Assembly: GCA_030603365.1 (NCBI GenBank)
Contig: JAUVXV010000001.1
Coordinates: 637,037 to 701,036, forward strand
Direction: 5' to 3'
Source: Candidatus Heimdallarchaeota archaeon
GTDB lineage: Archaea > Asgardarchaeota > Heimdallarchaeia > Heimdallarchaeales > Heimdallarchaeaceae
DNA: 64,000 bases
Shown here in pieces: positions 55,909 through 63,767 of this stretch (positions within the stretch are counted from its first letter, which is position 1; each line of letters opens with the position of its first letter). Position numbers and translations under genes: made by a program. The notes beneath the pieces were generated by a model. The model had not been told where the DNA came from, did not search any database, and saw only the letters and a list, made by a program, of their open reading frames with translations.

Positions 55909-56690
55909 ACTTAACAGAAAAAAGAATAATAGAAATAGATCTGAGTTTTGTGCAACAGTTACCAAAGTTAAAGAAGTTCCTCTTAAGTTATAACGAAATA
56001 GAAGAATTAGATTTATCTCCTTTGGAAAATCTATCTGGATTACACACTCTTTCTTTTGGTTATAATAATATTAAAGAGATAGATTTGTCACCATTAGCAA
56101 AATGCTCAAAACTGGAATGGTTAGCAATAGGTAATAATTTCTTTCCTAGCGTAGATTTATCTCCCCTATCAAAGTGTTTGGAATTTAAAGGACTGGGAAT
56201 AGAAAGTATCCCAAGGAGAAGTCTTAATGAAATAGATTTATCTCCCTTATCTTCTTGTAAGAAACTCCAAACTTTGAAACTCAATTTTAATTCTCTCGAA
56301 CAAATCGATCTTTCTCCTCTCGAAGGATTACAAGATTTCTATCATCTTAATCTATCTGAGAATAAATTGAAATTGGTTGAACTTTCCCCCTTATCACATT
56401 CTAATAATCTTAAAAATTTGATACTCAATAACAACCAATTTTCGATTATTGATTTTTCTCCTCTCAAGAATCTCAGAGAACTCTCTTACATTAACCTATC
56501 ATACAATTCTATAAAACAACTTGTTCTCTCTCCTCTTTCCCATTGTCCCAAGTTTGAAACTTTCCTATTCTCTAACAATCCCTGTTCTTCTCTTGATCTA
56601 TCTTCTTTTCAGGATCATTCCAATCTAAAAAAAGTAAGAGTTGATAAGGACGTTATTGTATCACCCTTATTACCTTCAGTCATTTTTTAA
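55905..56690 (+). CDS. leucine-rich repeat protein
   Basis: 261 residues, nearly all LRR. About ten units of about 22-26 residues share the core EIDLSPL-x(2)-C/L-x-xL-x-x-L-x-L-x-x-N-x-I (for example EELDLSPLENLSGLHTLSFGYNNI). DLSPL is repeated eight or nine times, a form common in Asgard genomes. No signal peptide or anchor. The start is GTG within an overlapping upstream ORF, so the N-terminus is uncertain. It ends 9 bp before the convergent unrecognised gene. Its role is unknown; LRR solenoids bind proteins. Confidence 0.82.
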   Translation: MNLTEKRIIEIDLSFVQQLPKLKKFLLSYNEIEELDLSPLENLSGLHTLSFGYNNIKEIDLSPLAKCSKLEWLAIGNNFFPSVDLSPLSKCLEFKGLGIESIPRRSLNEIDLSPLSSCKKLQTLKLNFNSLEQIDLSPLEGLQDFYHLNLSENKLKLVELSPLSHSNNLKNLILNNNQFSIIDFSPLKNLRELSYINLSYNSIKQLVLSPLSHCPKFETFLFSNNPCSSLDLSSFQDHSNLKKVRVDKDVIVSPLLPSVIF

Positions 56691-56698
56691 TTATCATT

Positions 56699-57958
56699 TC
56701 ATTTTTCTATTCCTTTTCCTGCGAATGCATTTATCCATCTTGAGAATATTCCCATCTTTTCTACTTTTGTTACTTCTCTCATCATTGACAATTCATCTCC
56801 CATCCCATTTACTCTTTTCTCCACCCAATCCCATTCACTCATCGCTTTTACCAGTTCCACTACTATTGGTGTCTCTAGGAAATCTCTTACTCTCTGTCCT
56901 TCTCTCCCGAATAGTGTGTTTGGCATCATTATCTTTGTATCAAAGAAGCTTTCCAGTACTTTTTGGGAATACTCTCCTTCTCCTCCAAATGTTCCTGTTG
57001 TTCTTCTTATTTTCACTTTTACTGGATCTTCGTTGTTGTTTATTGTTGGTATATCTAGTCTGAATACAACTGCTGTTGATGCACTGAATCCGTTTTGCTG
57101 TATCGTTCCTGCTAGCTGTTTTAATGCTTCTATATCTAGTTCTCCCATCCCTCTACTTACATCTAGATTTTGGCTTGTTCTTACCATATCCACTATTATC
57201 TCTCCTATCGTTCTCTCCGCTTTGTACATGAAGTCCATATAGATGAACAATTTCATTGCTGTTGCTAGTTTTGCCGCATCTACTCTTGTTACTAATAATC
57301 CATTTCTATGTAATTCTCCTTCCCCTGTATATTGTTTCATTCCTTTTGTTGGTGAATATGCTTTTTGTATGAACTCTATCGCTTGTTGTATATCCTCTCT
57401 TAATCCTTTTACTTCTAGTATTTTTGCTGTCACTGGATGGTCAATAAATGATAACACTGTTTCGTAATGCTTCAACATTAGATGATTAACCATTGGATTT
57501 CTTCCTCTTTTACTTCCCTTGAATTGGAATGCTGCTGTTGTTTTGATTATATCTATATTCCTGAGTATATCTTTATTATCTAAATCTAGAAATGCTTGGT
57601 ATGGTAAAAAGAAAACCGTAACATCTCCATAAGTTCTTTCTATTTTTATCATTTTATTTTTAACTAGATGATATAATTCTGGATTCTTTGATAACTCGTC
57701 TTTTAGATAATCCCTCATTAGTTCATATTTTATTACGTTGAAATATTCTCTCTTTGATTCATAACCTTCATAAGGAGGTATCATATCATCAAAGTATTTT
57801 TGTAATCTTCTTGTCACTTCTTCCTTTACTTTTATCAACTCTCTATCTAGTATCTGTGTCATTGTTTTCGATTCTGTTACTTTTTGATTTGGTATTGTTA
57901 ATCCTGTTTTGAATATCTCTTTGTAGTAACTTCCTACCATATTTTCTATCTTCTTCAT
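56699..57958 (-). CDS. unrecognised 419-aa protein
   Basis: About 419 residues, soluble, mixed alpha/beta. There are no cysteines or membrane helices and no known nucleotide or metal motif. Basic patches (KGSKRGRNPM; KVKIRRTTGTFGGEGEY) and a helical middle suggest a nucleic-acid or structural protein. It may be from a mobile element or virus, but no integrase or capsid partner is nearby. GGAGAG immediately precedes the ATG at 57958; an ATG nine codons earlier is less likely. An overlapping frame upstream (57843-58073) encodes a signal-peptide-like ORF. Function unknown. Confidence 0.72.
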   Translation of the reverse strand: MKKIENMVGSYYKEIFKTGLTIPNQKVTESKTMTQILDRELIKVKEEVTRRLQKYFDDMIPPYEGYESKREYFNVIKYELMRDYLKDELSKNPELYHLVKNKMIKIERTYGDVTVFFLPYQAFLDLDNKDILRNIDIIKTTAAFQFKGSKRGRNPMVNHLMLKHYETVLSFIDHPVTAKILEVKGLREDIQQAIEFIQKAYSPTKGMKQYTGEGELHRNGLLVTRVDAAKLATAMKLFIYMDFMYKAERTIGEIIVDMVRTSQNLDVSRGMGELDIEALKQLAGTIQQNGFSASTAVVFRLDIPTINNNEDPVKVKIRRTTGTFGGEGEYSQKVLESFFDTKIMMPNTLFGREGQRVRDFLETPIVVELVKAMSEWDWVEKRVNGMGDELSMMREVTKVEKMGIFSRWINAFAGKGIEK

Positions 57959-58073
57959 AATCTCTCCACGTTGAAAAATCTCCATAAGAGTATGGATTTC
58001 CTTCTAGTTTATATGGATAAAACATGATAATAGCCAAAATAAGCCCAAGACTAATTTTCTTTATTACACTCAT
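57843..58073 (-). CDS. possible small secreted protein overlapping the 419-aa gene
   Basis: A 76-residue frame with a clean hydrophobic start (MSVIKKISLGLILAIIMF) and a charged, Asn/Arg-rich end. It overlaps the preferred start of the unrecognised gene by 116 bp in another frame. It could be a genuine overlapping small membrane protein, or the original N-terminus of the neighbour separated by a frameshift. The hydrophobic leader is the only positive evidence. Confidence 0.25.
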   Translation of the reverse strand: MSVIKKISLGLILAIIMFYPYKLEGNPYSYGDFSTWRDYEEDRKYGRKLLQRDIQNRINNTKSKSNRIENNDTDTR

Positions 58074-58286
58074 CTACAATATTATTATTAATTCCATATT
58101 TAAACTGCAAATTCCAATGAGAAAATCTAGGATTTCTCCTAGAGTATCTCGGAAGTGGACAGCACTAATGTCGAAAGAAATGTCACGAATGAAAGATGTG
58201 GAAAGATAAATGAATTTTAGGGATTATGCTGTTTTTCTACACTTCTTTTAACTTCTTAAGAGAATTGCAAACTTTTGCTCTATTTC

Positions 58287-58410
58287 TTTAAAAGCAATTT
58301 TCTGGGATATTCTAGAGATAATGGAGCTAGCTCAATTCTAAAATCGCATTATTGCGACATGATCGAAATGAAGAACATCACTAGCTCCTATCATCTCTCA
58401 TTATTACTTC
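58287..58410 (+). ncRNA. structured element, copy 1 (GGAGCTAG...CTAGCTCC)
   Basis: Arms GGAGCTAG (58323-58330) and CTAGCTCC (58381-58388) pair over 8 bp. TCGCA/TGCGA (58344-58357) makes an inner hairpin. AATGA-A-GA (58368-58375) can pair with TCTCATT just after the outer arm, interleaving the stems. TTTAAAAG at 58287 is a TATA-like box about 30 nt upstream. The core is 89 percent identical, without indels, to 63771-63840. It is upstream of the subtilase gene by about 150 bp. The 77-codon frame through it is treated as chance. Confidence 0.5.
58321..58390 (+). repeat. 70-bp direct repeat, copy 1
   Basis: Aligned to 63771-63840 with 62 of 70 identical positions and no gaps. The differences cluster in the loop and inner hairpin; both 8-bp outer arms are unchanged. 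Weaker similarity continues about 35 bp downstream (TATTAAAAT then T-rich). Confidence 0.85.
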
Positions 58411-58546
58411 TATTAAAATCTATTTCCACCAATAAAATTAAGTTAGTATTCTCTCTCGATTCTTCTCTTGTCACAAAGTATTATAGTTCTTTTTTTACCA
58501 AATTCTAGCTATATTTAAGCCACAGTTAGTGGTAAAAAAACAAAAA

Positions 58547-60064
58547 ATGATCGAAATGAAAAACAAACAAATAATTAGTATATTATTAACCGCTACAGTT
58601 CTTTTCTCCATTATTATGTTGTTTCCAACATTAGAAGTATGGGGAGAAACTGGTAATTCTGTCACAATACATAGTCCAAATGGAACTACAGAAGTGTTGT
58701 TTTACAACAAATTAACTGTGAATTTCACAGTTGAGAAAGGAGACCCTCCATGGATCTATACTGGTGCTGATATTTATCTCAATAACATAGCTGTTGACTC
58801 AACAACAGATGGTCTGAGCTCTCCTTTTGTCAAAACCTACTATCCTGAAGGTTATGCAGGCACTTACTATGTTCGAGTTACAGCACACTTTGTTAAAGGG
58901 TGGCAAGATACTGAAGATGTTACAACCTCCAAAGGAAACGTAGTTAAGAACTCTGAAGATACATCAGATGTTGATGATTTAAGAATCGACAAACTCCACG
59001 ACTATGAGTCTAACAAAGGCTATTTAGATGGATCTGGTGTTACTATTTGCATCATTGATGATTATCTAAGGTGCGATAACAAAACTAATACTGCTTTTCA
59101 TAAATCTATGTATAAGTCTGGTAAAAATGATTTATACGAAGATCCAGAAAGGAAATTTATAGATATAAAATACTATGAATATAATTTTACTGATCAAGAT
59201 TTTTATGAATACTGGGAACCAGAGACAGATACAAAGGAAGAAAAATGGATAGAATTGTTCGATGAAGGGCAAGGAAATTATTCAACAGACACAGATCTGC
59301 ATGGTACTTATTGTTTTGCTACTTTGCGGCAAATAGCTCCTGCAGCTAACTATATTTTCATTTCAACACGAGATGATGCGGTGAAATTAAACAGCTCAAT
59401 ATATTGGCTATATGAAAATTACCTTACCTTAGGTATAGATATTATTAGTATGTCTGTAGATGGAACTTTGCTCTGGGAACCTATTTTAGAAGAAATAGTA
59501 GCTAATGGAACAATTCCTGTCATTGCAGCTGGAAACGGAGGTTTACAATTTAATAATTCAGAACAAATTATTTATCCCTGTTCTTTGAATTCTGCAATTG
59601 GTGTTACAGGAGTACCCGATAGTGATTACTCTAATGAAACATTAAGATGGAAACAAGAAGACATATTAAATCATGGTTATGGAATAGATATAGCATCAAT
59701 TTCTGAAGCAACAAAATTGGATTGGGAACCAGTTCAAGGTATTGATGAGTTTAGGGGAACAAGTAATGCGTGTCCTCTAGTTGCAGGAACCATTGCTCTT
59801 CTCGAACAATATCAAAATAACTACAAATCAAGTACAGATTTGAATGTAACGATAGTTCAAAATCTTTTTCAGAAAACGGGGGATGCATCTGGAAGCGCTC
59901 CAAGCCAACAAGGCACTACTATAAGTGGCAGTTACGACTGGTTAGCAACAAATTATACCGGATATCCTTATCTAGATCATGTTACGGTTTATTCCGATTA
60001 CAAACTCGGATGGGGGATAATGGATGGTTATGAACTATTTCAGTATTTTAGGAATAATTATTAA
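58547..60064 (+). CDS. secreted subtilisin-like protease with N-terminal beta domain
   Basis: About 505 residues. A signal peptide (NKQIISILLTATVLFSIIMLF) is followed by an Ig-like segment (about 35-125) and the S8 domain. Numbered from the ATG at 58547, the catalytic residues are Asp171 (CIIDDYL), His252 in HGTY (the usual second His is Tyr) and Ser406 in FRGTSNACPLVAG. Oxyanion Asn is in VIAAGNGG. There is no C-terminal anchor, unlike the other two subtilases. TATATTTAAG at about 58510 is a TATA box and no Shine-Dalgarno is present, so leaderless. The codons around the start (ATGATCGAAATGAAAAAC) closely match part of the neighbouring 70-bp repeat. Confidence 0.85.
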   Translation: MIEMKNKQIISILLTATVLFSIIMLFPTLEVWGETGNSVTIHSPNGTTEVLFYNKLTVNFTVEKGDPPWIYTGADIYLNNIAVDSTTDGLSSPFVKTYYPEGYAGTYYVRVTAHFVKGWQDTEDVTTSKGNVVKNSEDTSDVDDLRIDKLHDYESNKGYLDGSGVTICIIDDYLRCDNKTNTAFHKSMYKSGKNDLYEDPERKFIDIKYYEYNFTDQDFYEYWEPETDTKEEKWIELFDEGQGNYSTDTDLHGTYCFATLRQIAPAANYIFISTRDDAVKLNSSIYWLYENYLTLGIDIISMSVDGTLLWEPILEEIVANGTIPVIAAGNGGLQFNNSEQIIYPCSLNSAIGVTGVPDSDYSNETLRWKQEDILNHGYGIDIASISEATKLDWEPVQGIDEFRGTSNACPLVAGTIALLEQYQNNYKSSTDLNVTIVQNLFQKTGDASGSAPSQQGTTISGSYDWLATNYTGYPYLDHVTVYSDYKLGWGIMDGYELFQYFRNNY

Positions 60065-60186
60065 CCTAATCCTTTTCTTTTTTTTTGTTGAATTATGTCT
60101 TTATTTTGATCATGAAAGTAAAGTATAATTGATATCCTCTGATGTCTCCAAATTGTAATATTTTCCTAGGTGAAACTAGTGGTACT

Positions 60187-60891
60187 TTAGAGCTTCATCT
60201 TTTGTTTATAGAGCTTGTAGGTGGCGGAAATTAGAACTAATGTAAAAAAAACAGCTGATGTTACTTGAGATGTTTTGTTTGTATCTTGTGTTTGTGTAGA
60301 AGTAGGTGTGGGGGTAGAAGTAGTTGTAGGTATGAAAAATATTTCAGTTTCATTGTTGTGTTCATAGATATAAACGATTCTGCTTTCTAGAACATAGATG
60401 CGCATTTTTTCTATAATTACAGGAACAGTAACATAACTGCAATTAGTGTAATCAAACCAGATGATATACTCTCCTAATGGAGGGTACTCATTAACATATT
60501 GATCAACTATAATTACAAACCTATAGAAATCATCATGAATTCCAGGAGTAATAGAGTAGCTACCTTCTACCCATTCAATGATAAATAGTAATTCTGCTTC
60601 TAAGCTATCATCAACCAGATTGGCTTCCAGATATGGAAAAGGATATGGACCACAGGCATAATATACAATGATGTCTGATGAAGTGGGATTCTCAATTTGA
60701 AGAGATATATCAAAACCGAAAGCACTATAATTTTCGTCTTCAAAGATAGATGTTTCAGGAGGGAAACTAGCATCCACCACTCTTATAACTAAATTTTCCT
60801 CATCAGACTGAACTTGTACAGAACCATGAAGAATAAATGAAATAGATAACAAGGTGATTATCAACCACTTCTTCTTACGATTCATTTTCAT
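60187..60891 (-). CDS. secreted membrane-anchored protein with Thr-rich stalk
   Basis: About 234 residues. A signal peptide (KKKWLIITLLSISFIL) leads to a beta-rich domain of about 150 residues (including FDISLQIENPTSSDIIVYY), then a Thr/Pro stalk (TTTSTPTPTSTQTQ) and a final helix (SAVFFTLVLISATYKLYK). The single domain resembles a small Ig-like fold. The ATG at 60891 is preferred to the TTG two codons earlier. Convergent with the subtilase. A surface protein of unknown role. Confidence 0.72.
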   Translation of the reverse strand: MKMNRKKKWLIITLLSISFILHGSVQVQSDEENLVIRVVDASFPPETSIFEDENYSAFGFDISLQIENPTSSDIIVYYACGPYPFPYLEANLVDDSLEAELLFIIEWVEGSYSITPGIHDDFYRFVIIVDQYVNEYPPLGEYIIWFDYTNCSYVTVPVIIEKMRIYVLESRIVYIYEHNNETEIFFIPTTTSTPTPTSTQTQDTNKTSQVTSAVFFTLVLISATYKLYKQKMKL

Positions 60892-61037
60892 GCTCAACTC
60901 TTTTTTATGATTTTGAAAGCATAATATTGGAATCTAATTACTGTTCAATTCTATATACTGCCTTTACTATATAAGAACTATGACAAAAATTATTGTAGAA
61001 CCTAATTTCTTCAACAATTCCCTTTTCCTCATTATGT

Positions 61038-61045
61038 TTATATAC
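61038..61045 (+). promoter_or_regulatory. TATA box of the pseudoknot RNA
   Basis: TTTATATA is centred about 24-27 nt before GTGGAGCTA at 61065, the expected archaeal start distance. Thus the RNA would begin at or next to the first pseudoknot stem. Confidence 0.5.
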
Positions 61046-61064
61046 TTTCTTTTCCTTAAATATG

Positions 61065-61200
61065 TGGAGCTACCTTACTAATCAATTGCAGTCTTTCATT
61101 TGCAGTCTTTCGCCAAGACAAAGGGATGAGAACAGACTCAATTGTTAAACACCTGTTATGCTAGGTTTCATTATTTAGCTCCACGTTCTCATCCAAAAGA
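61065..61200 (+). ncRNA. candidate pseudoknotted small RNA (or 5' leader)
   Basis: Four segments are ordered a-b-a'-b'. GTGGAGCTA (61065-61073) pairs with TAGCTCCAC (61176-61184), 9 bp. GGATGAGAAC (61124-61133) pairs with GTTCTCATCC (61185-61194), 10 bp. The two right-hand arms are contiguous, so the stems interleave as an H-type pseudoknot. The first loop holds GTCTT/AAGAC (61105-61119), a hairpin, and a 12-base direct repeat TTGCAGTCTTTC at 61086 and 61100. TATA at 61038 and a T-rich stretch after 61200 bound it. No match to RNase P, SRP or other known RNA is evident. It could be a leader of the gene at 61274. Confidence 0.6.
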
Positions 61201-61273
61201 ACTATTTTCTTAACTCAGACCTTATTATGTTTTCTCTGTTGTTTTAATACTGAAAAAATTCTAGCTAATCAAG

Positions 61274-61495
61274 ATGAGTGAGTATTCCAATTATAAGCTT
61301 GGCAAGGTTGATCTTGAGACTGAGAAAGCTTATCTTGCTTTTGTGGATAATTTCACTGATAGACCTATCTGGGTTCCTAAGTCTGTTGTTGGTCCTGATA
61401 AGTTTATCAAACAATGGTTCATCGACCTTAAAGATAAGGAACTCAAGGATTTTATGAAACCCAAGAAACAGTCAGACTTAGACCAATTTATCTGA
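61274..61495 (+). CDS. small hypothetical protein, 73 aa
   Basis: A soluble protein with mixed charge (MSEYSNYKLGKVDLETEKAY) and a lysine-rich end. The middle segment VDNFTDRPIWVPKSVVGPD could form a small beta fold. No known family. It starts 80 bp after the pseudoknotted element on the same strand, which might be its 5' leader; a direct promoter is not evident. Its codon usage looks slightly more GC-rich than its neighbours. Confidence 0.6.
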   Translation: MSEYSNYKLGKVDLETEKAYLAFVDNFTDRPIWVPKSVVGPDKFIKQWFIDLKDKELKDFMKPKKQSDLDQFI

Positions 61496-61528
61496 TTTTT
61501 ACGTAGTATTTTCTTCTAAGGAAATCAA

Positions 61529-61735
61529 TTAAGATTCTGATATTTTCTCAGTCTTCAATTCAGTAAAATGGTTTTTTTCTCTACAAAACGGATTGCGACA
61601 AGTAGTTGGTTTTGAATGTATTCTTTCCTTTTGGAGTACTTTTTGAATGTCTCCACAATTATCGCATTTATAGACCACAGTACCTGACACAACTGTTTCT
61701 GAAAACTCTCCAACCTTTTTCTTCTCCTTAAACAT
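61529..61735 (-). CDS. stand-alone MCM-type zinc ribbon
   Basis: 68 residues. The whole protein is close to the N-terminal zinc finger of MCM helicases: a strand (SETVVSGTVVYKCDNCGDIQKV), then CRNPFCREKNHFTEL, i.e. CxxC...C-x4-C with the IQ/Q feature. In MCM this finger helps form the double hexamer on DNA. No AAA+ part follows here, so it is either a remnant or a free regulatory module. It is convergent with the 73-aa gene. A frame in the other phase (61555-61833) has no such features. Confidence 0.6.
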   Translation of the reverse strand: MFKEKKKVGEFSETVVSGTVVYKCDNCGDIQKVLQKERIHSKPTTCRNPFCREKNHFTELKTEKISES

Positions 61736-61962
61736 CCCAATATTGTATTATATTTCTGTAATATATTACTTTTTTGGAAATTGATTGACACTCTATTCCG
61801 GCAATAGTTGTCTTGAGCTGATATTAGATGCAATTATATTACAACAAAAGGATAATCTGAAGATAATCTTCTATCATTCATGATTATAATATACTAGTTA
61901 AGGTTAGTTTAAATAGCAAGATATCATTGTAATATAGGACTAATAAAGAAAATGTGATTGTG

Positions 61963-63054
61963 ATGGAAGGAGAAGAAGTAGCAATCTTTTGGGACTATGA
62001 AAATATTAGAGCAGCTGCTAAAGAAATCAATGTTCCTATAGTTGATGCTCTTATTGCTTATGCTGAAACAATAGGTTACCCCACAATAAAAAAGGTCTAT
62101 TCTAATTGGAAGAACATCTCAGAAACAATCAATAGAGCCCTTTATAGTATGGGATTCGAAACGATACAAGTTTCAATGGGGAAAGAAAACAGTGTTGATG
62201 TTAAACTAACTGTAGATTGCATGGATACAGCTTTTAAGAACCCAACTCTTTCTCATTTCATCATAGTAACTGGAGATAAAGACTATATTTCATTAGTAAA
62301 CTGGTTAAGGAATCACAAGAAGAATGTGATAATTATTGGTAAAACTGAAACTGTTAGTGATCATTTGATGCTCAGTGCTAACGCTTTTGTTTCTCTCGAA
62401 GAATTACCTGAAACTTCCCCTAGAGATATAGATTCTGAACTAGAACAAGATACTTTAGAGCTTATCAAATTCGAACAAGCTGTTGAATGCTTAGTTGAAT
62501 CCATTTCTTTAGCAAGAGAACAGGGAAAGAGTACTAGATTTGAGGTCATTGACGCTATTATGAGAACAATGGAAAAATGCAATTATCATGGTGCAACTTC
62601 TGTTCTGAAAAATAGGTCCAATACCTTCAAGTCCTTTAGTTCGTTCATTGCTACAGCTGAGGAGAAAGGAATAATCAAAGTTCAGGTTGTAGAAGGATTT
62701 AAAGAACTCTTTCTTCCAGAAGATGATCCTGAATTGGAATCTGATTTCAGTACAACTTTGGTTGATTCTATTGATAAAGAACATTGGGGAATAATTATTG
62801 AGCAAATAGAAGAAGCATTTGAAAAAGATACTGAAGATTCAAGAATCACACGATATGGTTTTATTTCTAAAACTGTTGGGAATGCAAAGAAGGAAGGGAG
62901 ACTTCCTCTCTCAAATCAAATAATTTATAGTGCACTGAACACTTTAATTTCTCTTGAGTATCTTCTCCTTCAAGAAGATGGAGGTTTTCAAATCAATGAA
63001 ATTTATAAGAATAACTTTGATTTACTATTTGAAAAAATCTCAAAGAAGTCTTAG
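61963..63054 (+). CDS. NYN-domain RNase-like protein with C-terminal OST-HTH/LOTUS-like region
   Basis: About 363 residues. The N-terminal NYN/LabA domain has AIFWDYENI (first Asp), NSVDVKLTVDCMDTA and FIIVTGDKDYISLV, so its acidic active-site residues are all present. A lysine-rich central linker and two helical segments follow. The C-terminus (about 235-360; IIIEQIEEAFEKD...ALNTLISLEYLLLQED) is consistent with a LOTUS/OST-HTH or winged-helix fold; not certain. ATG 61963 follows GTGAT. Such NYN proteins often process RNA, for example in tRNA/mRNA decay. It lies 770 bp after the pseudoknot element and is the only likely RNase here. Confidence 0.82.
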   Translation: MEGEEVAIFWDYENIRAAAKEINVPIVDALIAYAETIGYPTIKKVYSNWKNISETINRALYSMGFETIQVSMGKENSVDVKLTVDCMDTAFKNPTLSHFIIVTGDKDYISLVNWLRNHKKNVIIIGKTETVSDHLMLSANAFVSLEELPETSPRDIDSELEQDTLELIKFEQAVECLVESISLAREQGKSTRFEVIDAIMRTMEKCNYHGATSVLKNRSNTFKSFSSFIATAEEKGIIKVQVVEGFKELFLPEDDPELESDFSTTLVDSIDKEHWGIIIEQIEEAFEKDTEDSRITRYGFISKTVGNAKKEGRLPLSNQIIYSALNTLISLEYLLLQEDGGFQINEIYKNNFDLLFEKISKKS

Positions 63055-63146
63055 TTTTAGAGAAGATTTTAACTAATTCCTAAGATTGAATGAATAAAAT
63101 AACAATTGGTTATTAGGAAGAAATTCAACCATTAACCTATTTGAAT

Positions 63147-63701
63147 TCATAGTGGATTATTGAGTTTATCATAGATGTTTTTTAGATGTGTTATCTCTCC
63201 CAATATCTCAGACAGTTCGTTATTTGGCATTTTGATTTTGTCTGTACGTATTTTTAAACCGTTTTCAACGAGTTTCTTGATGTCTTCATTTGCAATTTTA
63301 CTTAATTGTCGAACTTGTTGTTGAAAGTAATTTATGATGATAGTTGTTTTGAGAAGAAGGATATCTTTGATTCTTTCATGTGACCCTCTTAATTCTTCTT
63401 CCTTTCTCTCTTCTTTACTTAAGAAACTATTATTGATTCTATACATTTTTTGTGACAAATTTGAGTTAGGAATCTTATACATATTGGAAAAAATAAGGTC
63501 ATTTGCTTCTAAAACATTTAGATGAAAATAAATACTTGTTCCTTCCAAATAGAGTTTACTCTTTAACTCCTTTGCAGTTATTCCTTCTTGCTTCATTATT
63601 TCTTTCCAGATAGAGTATTTCAGAGGAACATTTGCTAGTTTCAGTAGACCTGGAGAGAATGGTATTTCATTCATACAATCATTAATGTAAAGACATTTCA
63701 T
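63147..63701 (-). CDS. ArsR-type winged-helix regulator
   Basis: 184 residues. After a short N-terminus, the winged helix reads VPLKYSIWKEIMKQ, EGITAKELKSKLYL, GTSIYFHLNVLEANDLI (recognition helix and wing), as in ArsR-like/YjgH families. A long helical C-terminal part (about 95-184) may dimerise. AAGGTT precedes the ATG. TTTTATAAA (63729-63737) upstream could be its promoter. It converges on the NYN gene, and copy 2 of the 70-bp repeat begins 70 bp beyond its start. Confidence 0.78.
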   Translation of the reverse strand: MKCLYINDCMNEIPFSPGLLKLANVPLKYSIWKEIMKQEGITAKELKSKLYLEGTSIYFHLNVLEANDLIFSNMYKIPNSNLSQKMYRINNSFLSKEERKEEELRGSHERIKDILLLKTTIIINYFQQQVRQLSKIANEDIKKLVENGLKIRTDKIKMPNNELSEILGEITHLKNIYDKLNNPL

Positions 63702-63767
63702 AATTTAAACCTTACGAGAAAAAACCCATTTTATAAACTGAAAAGGAACTAGTACTAAGAAAGAAAT

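Noticed and set aside
55684..55965. 93-aa Phe/Leu-rich frame opposite the LRR leader
   Set aside because: Antisense of a GAA-rich tract.
58275..58508. 77-codon frame through repeat copy 1
   Set aside because: Copy 2 has a stop right after the conserved part, and mutations do not preserve a frame; RNA pairing explains the conservation better.
61065..61194. RNase P RNA or 7S RNA fragment
   Set aside because: Conserved CR I/CR V of RNase P and the SRP Alu/S-domain motifs are absent; length and arm order do not fit.
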